From contig NZ_QOVY01000014.1 of assembly GCF_003932955.1 (NCBI RefSeq), positions 1-35,547 on the forward strand: 35,547 nucleotides of DNA. Direction: 5' to 3'. The notes beneath the pieces are model-generated. The model made no database searches. It worked only from the letters and a program-made list of their open reading frames with translations, and was not told the DNA's origin. This DNA comes from Chryseobacterium sp. SC28 (GTDB lineage Bacteria; Bacteroidota; Bacteroidia; Flavobacteriales; Weeksellaceae). Position numbers and translations under genes: made by a program. Positions within the stretch are counted from its first letter, which is position 1; each line of letters begins with the position of its first letter. Positions 16,681-24,850 of the stretch are shown piece after piece.

Positions 16681-18118
16681 AAATCTCAAGAAAACAAAAA
16701 TCATTGCCACGCTGGGACCTGCATCTTCCGACAAGGAAACAATGCTCCAGATGATCCAGTCCGGTGTGGATGTATTCCGAATCAACTTTTCGCACGCCGA
16801 TTACGAACTGGTGCTGAAAAATGTCAATATCATCCGCGAGATCAACAAAGAATATGGCTATTCTGTGGCTATACTGGGCGATCTACAGGGACCGAAACTG
16901 AGAGTAGGCGTCGTAAAAGAAGGATCCTTCCTTAATCCGGGTGACATCCTGACTTTTACCAATGAAAAGTTGGAAGGCGACGCCACGAAGGTTTATATGA
17001 CCTACGAAAAGTTTCCTCAAGATGTAAAAGTCGGAGAAAGAATTTTGATTGATGATGGCAAACTGGTTTTTGAAGTAATCGAAACTAATAATATCGACAC
17101 CGTGCGAGCAAAAACGATTCAGGGCGGACCGCTGAGCTCCAAAAAAGGCGTCAACCTGCCCAATACCAACGTGTCTCTCCCGGCGCTTACCGAGAAAGAT
17201 ATTGAGGATGCAAACTTTATGCTGGATCACGAGTTTGACTGGATTGCATTGTCGTTTGTGCGCCACGCGCAGGACATCGTGGATCTAAAAAATTTGATGG
17301 CCAAACATCCTAAAAACCAACATAAAACACCAATCATTGCAAAAATCGAGAAGCCCGAAGGCGTTAAAAACATCGATGAAATCTTATTGGAATGCGACTG
17401 TCTGATGGTTGCAAGAGGCGATCTGGGTGTGGAAGTACCGATGGAGCAAGTGCCTGTGATCCAAAAAAATCTCGTCAATAAAGCAAGGCTCTATGCCAAA
17501 CCTGTGATTATCGCTACGCAGATGATGGAAACTATGATCAACATCATGACGCCAACCAGAGCGGAAGTGAATGATGTGGCTAACTCCGTTTTGGATGGTG
17601 CCGATGCCGTGATGCTTTCCGGTGAAACTTCGGTAGGAAAATATCCGGTGGAAGTCATCAAAACTATGAGCAAAATCGTCAAAAATATAGAGAAGACGCC
17701 ACTGTACTCCAAATTAAATCACGTAATAGAAGAGAAAATCAATTGTGTGGATGAGCGTTTCATCACAGATAAAATTTGTCGTTCTGCAGTGGATGTCGCC
17801 AAATCTACCGGCGCCGAAGCTATCATTACCTTGACGGCTTCCGGCTACACGGCGTTCCAGATCTCCGCACACCGACCCACATCGCATATCATTGTCTTCA
17901 GCAATAGCAGACGCGTGATTACGATGCTGAATCTTCTGTGGGGCGTGAGAGCTTTTTACTATGATATGGAAAAATCTACTGATGAAACCGTGATTCAAGT
18001 GAATATGTTGACGCACAATTTCGGCTTTGTAGAGCAAGGAGACTATGTTGTAAACCTGAATGCTATGCCGGTACAGAACGGCGGAAAAACTAATACAATG
18101 CGATTATCTACCATCTAA
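16673..18118 (+). CDS. pyk: Pyruvate kinase
   Basis: Pyruvate kinase transfers phosphate from phosphoenolpyruvate to ADP in the last step of glycolysis. At 481 residues it is a full-length enzyme: N-terminal KTKIIATLGPASSDKETMLQMIQSGVDVFRINFSH, the beta-barrel B domain (about residues 70-170), the active-site motif IIAKIEKPEGVKNIDEIL with the catalytic Lys, MVARGDLGVEVP, the potassium and substrate region ATQMMETM and TRAEVNDVANSVLDGADAVMLSGET, and the C-terminal regulatory domain. The ATG lies within the last eight bases of the IPExxxVDY gene, so it is probably translated by coupling. It closes the acpP run. Confidence 0.97.
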   Translation: MNKNLKKTKIIATLGPASSDKETMLQMIQSGVDVFRINFSHADYELVLKNVNIIREINKEYGYSVAILGDLQGPKLRVGVVKEGSFLNPGDILTFTNEKLEGDATKVYMTYEKFPQDVKVGERILIDDGKLVFEVIETNNIDTVRAKTIQGGPLSSKKGVNLPNTNVSLPALTEKDIEDANFMLDHEFDWIALSFVRHAQDIVDLKNLMAKHPKNQHKTPIIAKIEKPEGVKNIDEILLECDCLMVARGDLGVEVPMEQVPVIQKNLVNKARLYAKPVIIATQMMETMINIMTPTRAEVNDVANSVLDGADAVMLSGETSVGKYPVEVIKTMSKIVKNIEKTPLYSKLNHVIEEKINCVDERFITDKICRSAVDVAKSTGAEAIITLTASGYTAFQISAHRPTSHIIVFSNSRRVITMLNLLWGVRAFYYDMEKSTDETVIQVNMLTHNFGFVEQGDYVVNLNAMPVQNGGKTNTMRLSTI

Positions 18119-18140
18119 ATAGATCATTCTTTGCCGACAA

Positions 18141-18214
18141 AAAAATCCCGATCAAGATAGACTGTACCCAAAAGATTAGACACTTTTTGGGGGCAGTCCA
18201 AGCTCGGGATTTTT
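18141..18214 (+). terminator. Terminator after pyk with a nested second palindrome
   Basis: The outer stem pairs AAAAATCCCGA (18141-18151) with TCGGGATTTTT (18204-18214), a normal terminator arm with a T run. The 52-base loop is unusual: it holds a second palindrome (18160-18198) that resembles an insertion-sequence end. Confidence 0.75.
18158..18200. mobile_element. Possible remnant of an IS3/IS150-like terminal sequence
   Basis: The arms GACTG-ta-CCCAAAA (18160-18173) and TTTTGGG-gg-CAGTC (18185-18198) are inverted with a two-base mismatch. Read on the minus strand the segment begins TGGACTGCCCCCAAAAAGTG, which resembles the 5'-TG...CCCCAAAAAGT termini of IS150-group elements as I remember them. 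No transposase is present. It could be a solo end, a tiny non-autonomous element or a chance hairpin. Confidence 0.4.
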
Positions 18215-18367
18215 ATTTTCCGCTGAAACAGATCTGTTGAAGAATGCTAAAAGTAAAGAATGCGCACACCCGCACACCGCGCGAAATATGAAAACTGATT
18301 TTTTCGCCGGAATAATATATATAATTTAATATTTCGTTAAATTGCGGCATATTAATAGACCTTAATA

Positions 18368-21022
18368 ATGAAACTATACTTTAGTATTAATTTCGGAACA
18401 AAAGTTGGCCAAAGGCTTGTCCTGCGCCTCTACGACGAGAAAAACGAGTACCGCGACCACGACTTGATCTATTCCGAAAATAACAACTGGATCACAGAAA
18501 TTGATTACTTCTCAAAGGCAATTCGGTACAAATATCTTTTATTAAATGAAGAAAATGTTGTTCTGGATCAGGAAATCCCTCAGCATCACCTAAATCTGCC
18601 GAACAGCTTCAAAGAATTTGTCATTTTTGACCATTGGAATCTAAAGAACTTTCCCGAGAATTATTTGACCAATAAAATCCTGCAAAATCAAATGTCGGAT
18701 TTCAAACCGGGAAAATTATCGGTTGTAAAAAAGCAAACCCACCTCTTCCGAATAGAAGCGCCGCTCTATCGTCCCGATTGGCAATTGGCACTGATAGGAA
18801 ATGTAGATGCCTTGGGCAATTGGAAGTCTAAGAACGCCGTAGAACTCGTGCAGACCGATTACGGTGTTTGGGAAATTGGTCTCGAGATCCCAACCCATCA
18901 AACCGTACTCTACAAGTACGCCATCAAGAACAAAAATACCGGAGAATTATTTTACGTAGAGCAAGGCGAGAATCGTTGGGTTTTCGGCAATCCGACCAAG
19001 GATATCTTGTATGTGAAAGCGGATCACTATTTTAAATTTAATAACGAAACCTTGTGGCATTCTGCAGGCGTGGCTGTCCCTGTTTTCTCACTCAGGACAA
19101 GCGATGGCTTTGGCGTGGGCGAATTTTCCGATATCAAAAAACTCGCCGATTGGGCGCACGAGGCGAGGCTCTCTGTGATTCAAATTTTGCCGATCAACGA
19201 TACTACGGCCAATTACTCTTGGACGGACTCGTATCCTTATGCTTCCATTTCGGTTTATGCATTGCATCCCCAATATCTATCGGTCGAGAAACTGGATTAC
19301 GCCTTACCGAAAAAATTAGTAAACGACTATGAAGAAGAGAAGGCAGAACTTAATGCATTGCGGCTAATCGATTACGAACGGATGATTGCCGGAAAGTGGA
19401 AATTTATAAAGGCAATCTTCGAAGATCATCAAGAGGACATCTTGAAGGACAAAAACTTTAAGAAATTTATTAAATCTAATGAAGAATGGTTGATGCCGTA
19501 CGCGGCATTTTGCATATTGCGAGACAAATACAAAACTCCCAATTTCAATCATTGGAAAACGCACAAGAAATATGTTGCAGGCAAAGTCGGTTCATTATAT
19601 TTACCAAAACACAAGGAATATTTCAGTCTGATGCTCCACGCTTGGGTACAATACCAGCTGCATTTGCAATTGCAAGAGGCAGTGGAATATGTCCATCAAT
19701 TGGGAATTTCCGTAAAGGGTGATCTTCCAATCGGAATCTATCGATATTCGGTAGAAGCCTGGCGTGAACCTGAACTTTTCGGAATGGATTTCCAGACAGG
19801 AGCACCGCCGGACCAATTCTCGGAAATAGGGCAAAACTGGGAATTCCCAACCTATAATTGGGAGGTGATGAAGGCGGACGGCTATCAATGGTGGAAAAAA
19901 CGTTTCAAAGTTTTGGAACAGTATTTCGATGCCATGAGAATCGACCATATTCTCGGTTTTTTTAGAATATGGAGAATGCCGGTTTCTGCCACTCAAGGTT
20001 TGTTGGGCTATTTTTATCCCGCTGTTCCCGTAACCGAAAAAGAATTTTTTGACAGGCAAATTCCTTTTAATTACGACCGATATGTCAAGCCTTATGTGAA
20101 CGAGCCTATTCTGTGGGAGAATTTTGGAGAAATGAAAGAAAAAGTGCAAAATCACTTTTTCGATAGCCGGCACAATGGTATCTACACCTTCAAACCGGAA
20201 TACGACACCCAGCGAAAATTAAGCGATTATTTCCAAAAAGAGAAATGGGATTGGATAGAAGAAAAACTAATCTCGCTGGCGGCGAATGTTTTATTCGTAA
20301 CCGAGGAAACGGAGAATGGCATAGTCTATCATCCAAGGTTTAACATAGGCAAAACGTCGTCCTTCAAATATCTGCCCGATTGGGAAAAAGCGAAGCTGGG
20401 CGACCTCTACAACGATTACTTCTTCCGACGGCAGGACGGGCTCTGGTATCAGAAAGCAATGGAAAAATTACCCGCATTGCTGAATTCTACCAGCATGTTG
20501 ATTTGTGGCGAAGATTTAGGTTTGGTTCCCAATGCTGTGCCTGCCGTGATGGATCGGCTTGCGATTACCGCGCTCAAAATTCAAAGAATGCCTATTGATA
20601 ACCGACTCTGGTACGATCCCAAAAACGCAACTTATCTCAATGTTGTAACCACCTCGTCTCACGACACCTCAACTTTGAGGCAATGGTGGCACGAAGACAG
20701 GAACCTGACGCAAAAATATTTCAATGAGCAATTGCGTCAATATGGAACGGCGCCTTGGGATCTGTCGCCCGAACTGTCGGAAATGATTATGAAACAGCAT
20801 CTTTATACGGAAGCGATGCTTGCCATTTTTCCGATACAGGAATTTTTTGCCACAGATCAAAATTTGATGAATCCCAATATGGATGAAGAAAGAATTAATG
20901 ATCCCTCGGTTTTTCCGTATTACTGGCACTACAGAATGCATTTAAAACTCGAAGACCTGAAAGAGCAAGCAGCATTTAATCAAAAGATTGCCAGCTGGAT
21001 AGAAGGGAGCGGACGATATTAA
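18368..21022 (+). CDS. malQ: DPE2-like 4-alpha-glucanotransferase (two starch-binding domains plus GH77)
   Basis: The 884-residue protein moves glucan chains between alpha-1,4-glucans and releases glucose from maltose-type sugars. The N-terminus holds two CBM20-like starch-binding domains (about residues 1-110 and 125-220; the second shows DWQLALIGNVDALGNWKSKNAVEL). The GH77 catalytic domain covers about residues 230-880. Likely catalytic residues are Asp526 (MRIDHILGFFRIW), Glu715 (CGEDLGLVP) and Asp766 (TSSHDTST). CBM20-CBM20-GH77 is the arrangement of plant DPE2 and its bacterial relatives, about 200-300 residues longer than Escherichia coli MalQ. No signal peptide is seen, so it should be cytoplasmic. 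It stands alone, flanked by terminators, without nearby glycogen genes. Confidence 0.93.
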   Translation: MKLYFSINFGTKVGQRLVLRLYDEKNEYRDHDLIYSENNNWITEIDYFSKAIRYKYLLLNEENVVLDQEIPQHHLNLPNSFKEFVIFDHWNLKNFPENYLTNKILQNQMSDFKPGKLSVVKKQTHLFRIEAPLYRPDWQLALIGNVDALGNWKSKNAVELVQTDYGVWEIGLEIPTHQTVLYKYAIKNKNTGELFYVEQGENRWVFGNPTKDILYVKADHYFKFNNETLWHSAGVAVPVFSLRTSDGFGVGEFSDIKKLADWAHEARLSVIQILPINDTTANYSWTDSYPYASISVYALHPQYLSVEKLDYALPKKLVNDYEEEKAELNALRLIDYERMIAGKWKFIKAIFEDHQEDILKDKNFKKFIKSNEEWLMPYAAFCILRDKYKTPNFNHWKTHKKYVAGKVGSLYLPKHKEYFSLMLHAWVQYQLHLQLQEAVEYVHQLGISVKGDLPIGIYRYSVEAWREPELFGMDFQTGAPPDQFSEIGQNWEFPTYNWEVMKADGYQWWKKRFKVLEQYFDAMRIDHILGFFRIWRMPVSATQGLLGYFYPAVPVTEKEFFDRQIPFNYDRYVKPYVNEPILWENFGEMKEKVQNHFFDSRHNGIYTFKPEYDTQRKLSDYFQKEKWDWIEEKLISLAANVLFVTEETENGIVYHPRFNIGKTSSFKYLPDWEKAKLGDLYNDYFFRRQDGLWYQKAMEKLPALLNSTSMLICGEDLGLVPNAVPAVMDRLAITALKIQRMPIDNRLWYDPKNATYLNVVTTSSHDTSTLRQWWHEDRNLTQKYFNEQLRQYGTAPWDLSPELSEMIMKQHLYTEAMLAIFPIQEFFATDQNLMNPNMDEERINDPSVFPYYWHYRMHLKLEDLKEQAAFNQKIASWIEGSGRY

Positions 21023-21313
21023 AGACTCTGCAGCGAAACACAAATCTGAAAAAAATTGAAATCGGAAATATCGAAGTTCTATCTCGGTAGCCGACTTCGT
21101 GATAAAATAAAAAAACAGCCTCCTCACCGTTCAACACCGTGAGGAGGTTCTTTTTTAGTGGAAATAATGCGATTGACTGTCAGTGCTTAATCTCTGTTTT
21201 GATTTTTATTTTAAAATATTAATTCTTTGGACTTTAACTTTTCCCAATAAGCAACATCCAAAAGACAGAAAGTTGAAATCCACAATTAAAACTTTTGAAT
21301 AATTTAAAATAAA
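21023..21313. other. Spacer after malQ
   Basis: Apart from the malQ terminator at 21119-21157 I see no gene, no clear promoter consensus and no RNA structure that I can name. Confidence 0.4.
21119..21157 (+). terminator. Terminator after malQ
   Basis: CCTCCTCAC pairs with GTGAGGAGG (21139-21147) around an 11-base loop, followed by a T-rich run. An A run precedes it, so it may also work in reverse. Confidence 0.88.
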
Positions 21314-22213
21314 ATGAAAAAGATATTTTTTAGCTTCGCGCTCTTCTTGGCAACTTTGACTTTTGCCCAAGATTATTATGACACTTATCCAACCGAATAT
21401 AATGGATACGAATATTACGACAGCTCCTACAGCTATCCTGATGAATATTACTATAATTATCCAACCGATTATTATCCGGATGCGTATTATCAGGGATATT
21501 ATAATGATTATCGCAATGCCGTTGTTTCGGTTAACTGGAATCAGTTTTTTGTACAGTATCACCTGACGCCTATTCAAATCAATCAAATTATAATCCTGAA
21601 TAAACGTTTTGCGTCTTTTAACGTTTGGAATTCTTACTACAGATGGAATCCCAATAGATGGTATTACGACAGGTTTTATGCTTTGCAGAGAATTTTGGGA
21701 CCTCAGGTTTTTGTTGTTTATCAGAATGTTTATTTCCGAGGCGCTAGCCCGTTTGTCTATTACAGAAACCGATGTGTCAATTTCTATGCACACCGCTATC
21801 CGGTGCGACCCGTTTACAGAAATGTCAACATCAATGTTTACAAAGTAAATCCTACGTATTTCAAAGAAAGTTTCCGAACTGCCGGAAGAAACAATAATAT
21901 GATCAGCCCAAGCAGGAGTAGCGGGGTGGCCAATCCATCTGTAAGAACCGCGAAAACAACCGGCGGAGTAAGAACTGAAAACAGTGCGGCAGCCAGACAA
22001 AGCAATTTTGATGACAACAGAAATCAGGGCGAAATCCGAAGTAGAAGATCAAGCCAGGCTTCTCCGGAGGTTCGAAATCAGAACAACAGTATGAGAGAAA
22101 ATTCAAACTATGTACGAAGATCGCAAAACTCCGATAACCAAAGAAGTGCTGTTTCCCGACTTGGAACCAATACCCGAAATTCCGGCGCGCGCTTTACCTC
22201 AAGATTAAATTAA
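21314..22213 (+). CDS. Exported tyrosine-rich protein of unknown function
   Basis: I do not recognise a functional domain in this 299-residue protein. It begins with a Sec signal peptide (MKKIFFSFALFLATLTFAQ, cleavage after about residue 18). Residues 19-70 are extremely rich in Tyr, Asp and Pro (YYDTYPTEYNGYEYYDSSYS and similar). A more ordered middle part (about residues 70-180) contains QFFVQYHLTPIQINQIIILNKRF and YYRWNPNRWYYDRFYALQRILGP. The C-terminal third is low complexity, rich in Ser, Arg, Asn and Gln, and strongly basic. It is probably periplasmic or surface exposed. A structural or adhesive role would fit the composition but is a guess. The next gene also encodes an exported protein. 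Confidence 0.7.
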   Translation: MKKIFFSFALFLATLTFAQDYYDTYPTEYNGYEYYDSSYSYPDEYYYNYPTDYYPDAYYQGYYNDYRNAVVSVNWNQFFVQYHLTPIQINQIIILNKRFASFNVWNSYYRWNPNRWYYDRFYALQRILGPQVFVVYQNVYFRGASPFVYYRNRCVNFYAHRYPVRPVYRNVNINVYKVNPTYFKESFRTAGRNNNMISPSRSSGVANPSVRTAKTTGGVRTENSAAARQSNFDDNRNQGEIRSRRSSQASPEVRNQNNSMRENSNYVRRSQNSDNQRSAVSRLGTNTRNSGARFTSRLN

Positions 22214-22307
22214 CACAGTTTAACAATGGTCGTTTTTAACCTGAAAGCCCGTTTGACATCAAACCTGCATATTATAAAATCAAATCAAATATAAAATCGA
22301 AATCAAA

Positions 22308-22679
22308 ATGAAAAAATTAATTTTAAGTGTAGCATTTCTCGGACTTGGAGTCTTTGGATTTGCACAACAAACAAGCAAAGCAGATAAGGCTCAGAAAAGA
22401 GCGGAGCATCTGCAGCAGATGAAGCAGGAATTAAATCTTACCGATGCTCAAGTTGCACAATTGAATGCCTTGCACGAGGCCAATGCAGCCGAGAGACAGC
22501 AGGAGATGGCCTCGAAAAAGGCTGAAAGAATGCAAAAAATGCAACAAAACAACGCCGAGCTCCAAAAAATCCTGACACCGGAGCAATACAAAAAATATCA
22601 GGATATCAAAGCTAAAAAAATGGCAGAAAAAAAAGCAAACTTCCAAAGCAGAAGAGCCGCTACAACAGTGACAAAATAA
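22308..22679 (+). CDS. Small exported Spy/CpxP-like helical protein
   Basis: The 123-residue protein has a signal peptide (MKKLILSVAFLGLGVFGFAQ, about 19 residues) and then an almost entirely helical, Lys/Gln/Glu/Ala-rich body. The phrases ELNLTDAQVAQLNALHEAN and ILTPEQYKKYQDIKAKK are two LTxxQ-type motifs, as in Spy/CpxP-like periplasmic proteins and in the DUF4890 proteins of Bacteroidota. Those relatives bind unfolded proteins or sense envelope stress; that role here is inferred from the motif pattern. It is 94 bases after the tyrosine-rich gene and is followed by a terminator. Confidence 0.65.
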   Translation: MKKLILSVAFLGLGVFGFAQQTSKADKAQKRAEHLQQMKQELNLTDAQVAQLNALHEANAAERQQEMASKKAERMQKMQQNNAELQKILTPEQYKKYQDIKAKKMAEKKANFQSRRAATTVTK

Positions 22680-22708
22680 GTGGTTATTTTCCCGACTAAG
22701 TTCATAAG

Positions 22709-22744
22709 ATCCGTCTCTCAGTCTACAGAGAGGCGGATTTTTTA
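22709..22744 (+). terminator. Terminator after the Spy-like gene
   Basis: ATCCGTCTCTC pairs with GAGAGGCGGAT (22728-22738), with one G-U pair in RNA, around an 8-base loop, then a T run. Confidence 0.9.
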
Positions 22745-22825
22745 ATTTATTCCTAATAATCTAAAGGTTGATACTAAATTTTATAACATTTGGCATCCAT
22801 CAAAGAAAATGTTTCGTTATTGTCT

Positions 22826-22856
22826 TTTCTAAAGATATATTAATTATTTATCTTCG
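22826..22856 (+). promoter_or_regulatory. Possible promoter of the M14 peptidase gene
   Basis: TATCTTCG at 22849-22856 fits the -7 box with one change and is the same octamer as at the sigma factor gene. TTTC at 22826-22829 stands where TTTG is expected, with a 19-base spacer. The start codon is 17 bases after the box. Confidence 0.5.
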
Positions 22857-22873
22857 TTCCAATATTAATAATA

Positions 22874-24589
22874 ATGCAAAACTTCCCATTTTTCTTCCTT
22901 CTAATTTCGTCTTATGCTTTCTCTCAATCCCTTCAAACCCCTTTCGAAAAAAGAAACGGAAACCAAACCGTCACGTTTGATGAGATGAGAAATTATTATC
23001 AAAATTTGGATAAAGAATTTGAAAGCATCACTTTTCAGACAAAAGGCGAAGATGACAACGGTGCGCCAATCGATGTGGTGATTTTCAATCCGACAAAACA
23101 AAGTTTTGAAGAAGCGAGAAAAGGGAAATCGGTTTTGTTTGTCAACAATGGCATTCATCCAGGTGAGCCGGACGGCATTGATGCCACGATGATGCTAATG
23201 CGAGATTTGGCTACCGGAAAAATCCAAGCGCCGAAAAATGTAATCATCGCGTCAATCGCAAGTTACAACGTCAGCGGAATGATGAACCGAGGCCGTTTTT
23301 CCAGAGCCAATCAAAATGGTCCGGAGGAATATGGTTTTCGCGGAAATGCTCGGAATTATGATTTGAACCGAGATTTCATCAAAACAGATTCAAAGAATTC
23401 ACGAAGTTTCCAGCAGATTTTTCAATGGCTGAAACCTGATGTTTTCATAGATAATCACGTGAGCAACGGTGCAGATTACCAATACACCTTCACTTATATT
23501 TCGACCAATAAAGAACGATTGGGAAATGTTCTCGGCAATTATTTCAATGGCGAAATGCAGAAAACACTTCTGGAAAATCTTGAGAAAAAAGGCATTATTT
23601 CCGTGCCTTATGTCAACATTCACGGTGATGTTCCGGATGGTGGGTTCCCTGCGTTCATCGATTCTCCGAGATATGCGACCGGTTACACAAGTTTGTTCAA
23701 TACCATCGGAACCGTTGTGGAAACACATATGCTGAAGCCGTACAAAGATCGTGTGAAAGTGACTTACGATTATATGGTCGATAACATTAATTATATCGAT
23801 GAAAATTACAAAACCATTCAGCAAAAACGAGTCGAAAATCTGAAGCAATACAAAGTCGGAAACCGATATGCGATTGCCTGGAGACTTGATTCTACAAAAT
23901 GCGAAACGATTGATTTCAAAGGTTTTGAAGCGAAATATAAACCAAGCGACGTTTCCGGAAAAACCAGACTTTGGTACGATAGAAAATCACCGTTTTCCAA
24001 TCCGGTGAAATATTACAACACCTACGTGCCGGCAAAAGAAGTCACCATTCCAAAATATTACGTCATCCCACAATCTGAATGGAAAGTTATTGATTTACTG
24101 AAACTTAACCAAATAAAAATGATTCCGATAAAACAGGATTCTGCGATTGTGGTGGAAAGTTACAGAATCCAAGATTTCAAAACCGTTCCCAATCCTTACG
24201 AAGGTCATTATCTGCATTATGACACATTTGTAACCAAAGTTTCGGGCAAAATGAATTTCCGAGCCGGCGATTTTCTGGTTGCGCTGAATCAGGATGGCGT
24301 GAAATTTCTCTTAGAAACTTTGGAGCCGGAAGCCGTAGATTCTTACTTCAATTGGAATTTTTTTGATGCGATTTTGGGTCAGAAAGAATATTATTCGCCT
24401 TACGTTTTCGAAGATACAGCGGCCAAACTTCTCAAAGAAAACAAAGCTTTGAAAACCGCCTTCGAAATGGAGAAAGCCATCAATCCAAAATTCGAACAAG
24501 ACGGAGAAGCGCAGCTTGATTGGGTTTACAAACATTCCGACTATTACGAGAAAACGCATCGGCTTTATCCGGTTTTTAGGATTGATTAG
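22874..24589 (+). CDS. M14 family zinc carboxypeptidase, exported
   Basis: The 571-residue protein has a signal peptide (about 17 residues, ending YAFSQ) and an M14 zinc peptidase domain at about residues 30-310. Zinc ligands are His95 and Glu98 in NNGIHPGEPDG and His195 in DNHVSNGADYQYT; GNARNYDLNRDF holds the substrate-carboxylate-binding Asn-Arg pair. An acidic catalytic residue should lie in the GTVVETHMLKPYKDR stretch. The C-terminal 250 residues are less conserved. Family members trim C-terminal residues from peptides; it probably works in the periplasm on nutrient or cell-wall peptides. The next gene is an exported M1 peptidase, so the pair may digest peptides from both ends. Confidence 0.85.
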   Translation: MQNFPFFFLLISSYAFSQSLQTPFEKRNGNQTVTFDEMRNYYQNLDKEFESITFQTKGEDDNGAPIDVVIFNPTKQSFEEARKGKSVLFVNNGIHPGEPDGIDATMMLMRDLATGKIQAPKNVIIASIASYNVSGMMNRGRFSRANQNGPEEYGFRGNARNYDLNRDFIKTDSKNSRSFQQIFQWLKPDVFIDNHVSNGADYQYTFTYISTNKERLGNVLGNYFNGEMQKTLLENLEKKGIISVPYVNIHGDVPDGGFPAFIDSPRYATGYTSLFNTIGTVVETHMLKPYKDRVKVTYDYMVDNINYIDENYKTIQQKRVENLKQYKVGNRYAIAWRLDSTKCETIDFKGFEAKYKPSDVSGKTRLWYDRKSPFSNPVKYYNTYVPAKEVTIPKYYVIPQSEWKVIDLLKLNQIKMIPIKQDSAIVVESYRIQDFKTVPNPYEGHYLHYDTFVTKVSGKMNFRAGDFLVALNQDGVKFLLETLEPEAVDSYFNWNFFDAILGQKEYYSPYVFEDTAAKLLKENKALKTAFEMEKAINPKFEQDGEAQLDWVYKHSDYYEKTHRLYPVFRID

Positions 24590-24676
24590 AATAATTGGGC
24601 AGCTTTTCCGCCGCTGTTTAAATATCTCAACTTAAAAACCCAGCCTTCTTAAAAACCAACCTCCCCCGCCTTTCGA

Positions 24677-24707
24677 TTTGCCATTCAACAAAAACTTAGT
24701 ATTTTTG
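24677..24707 (+). promoter_or_regulatory. Candidate promoter overlapping the first repeat copy
   Basis: TTTG (24677-24680), a spacer of exactly 19 bases, then TATTTTTG (24700-24707). The second repeat copy carries the same TATTTTTG at 24777-24784, but with no TTTG upstream. Either could drive the M1 peptidase gene, whose ATG is at 24851. Confidence 0.55.
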
Positions 24708-24842
24708 AGGAAATTACGTTGAACAAAACCTTCAAGGTTTCAAAAACCTTGAAGGTTTAATTTACAAAAAACTTAGTATTTTTGAGGAAATTACGTTGAA
24801 CAAAACCTTCAAGGTTTCAAAAACCTTGAAGGTTTAATTTAC
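24689..24842. repeat. Two tandem copies of a 76/77-base palindromic repeat
   Basis: Copy 1 (24689-24764) and copy 2 (24765-24841) are the same apart from one extra A in an A run. Each contains TATTTTTG and an inverted pair, AAACCTTCAAGGTTT and AAACCTTGAAGGTTT, forming a 15-base stem with a 3-base loop. Each arm is itself nearly palindromic. The AACCTTCAAGGTTT palindrome is, from memory, frequent between genes in flavobacteria. Confidence 0.92.
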
Positions 24843-24850
24843 AAATCTTT

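Noticed and set aside
21070-21105. CGAAGT/ACTTCG inverted pair after malQ
   Set aside because: Six bases with a long loop; a much stronger terminator lies just downstream at 21119.
21206-22000. A 264-codon minus-strand frame rich in Ile and Val, looking like a membrane protein
   Set aside because: It is antisense to the tyrosine-rich gene; Tyr codons (TAT/TAC) read backwards give Ile and Val codons, which explains the composition.
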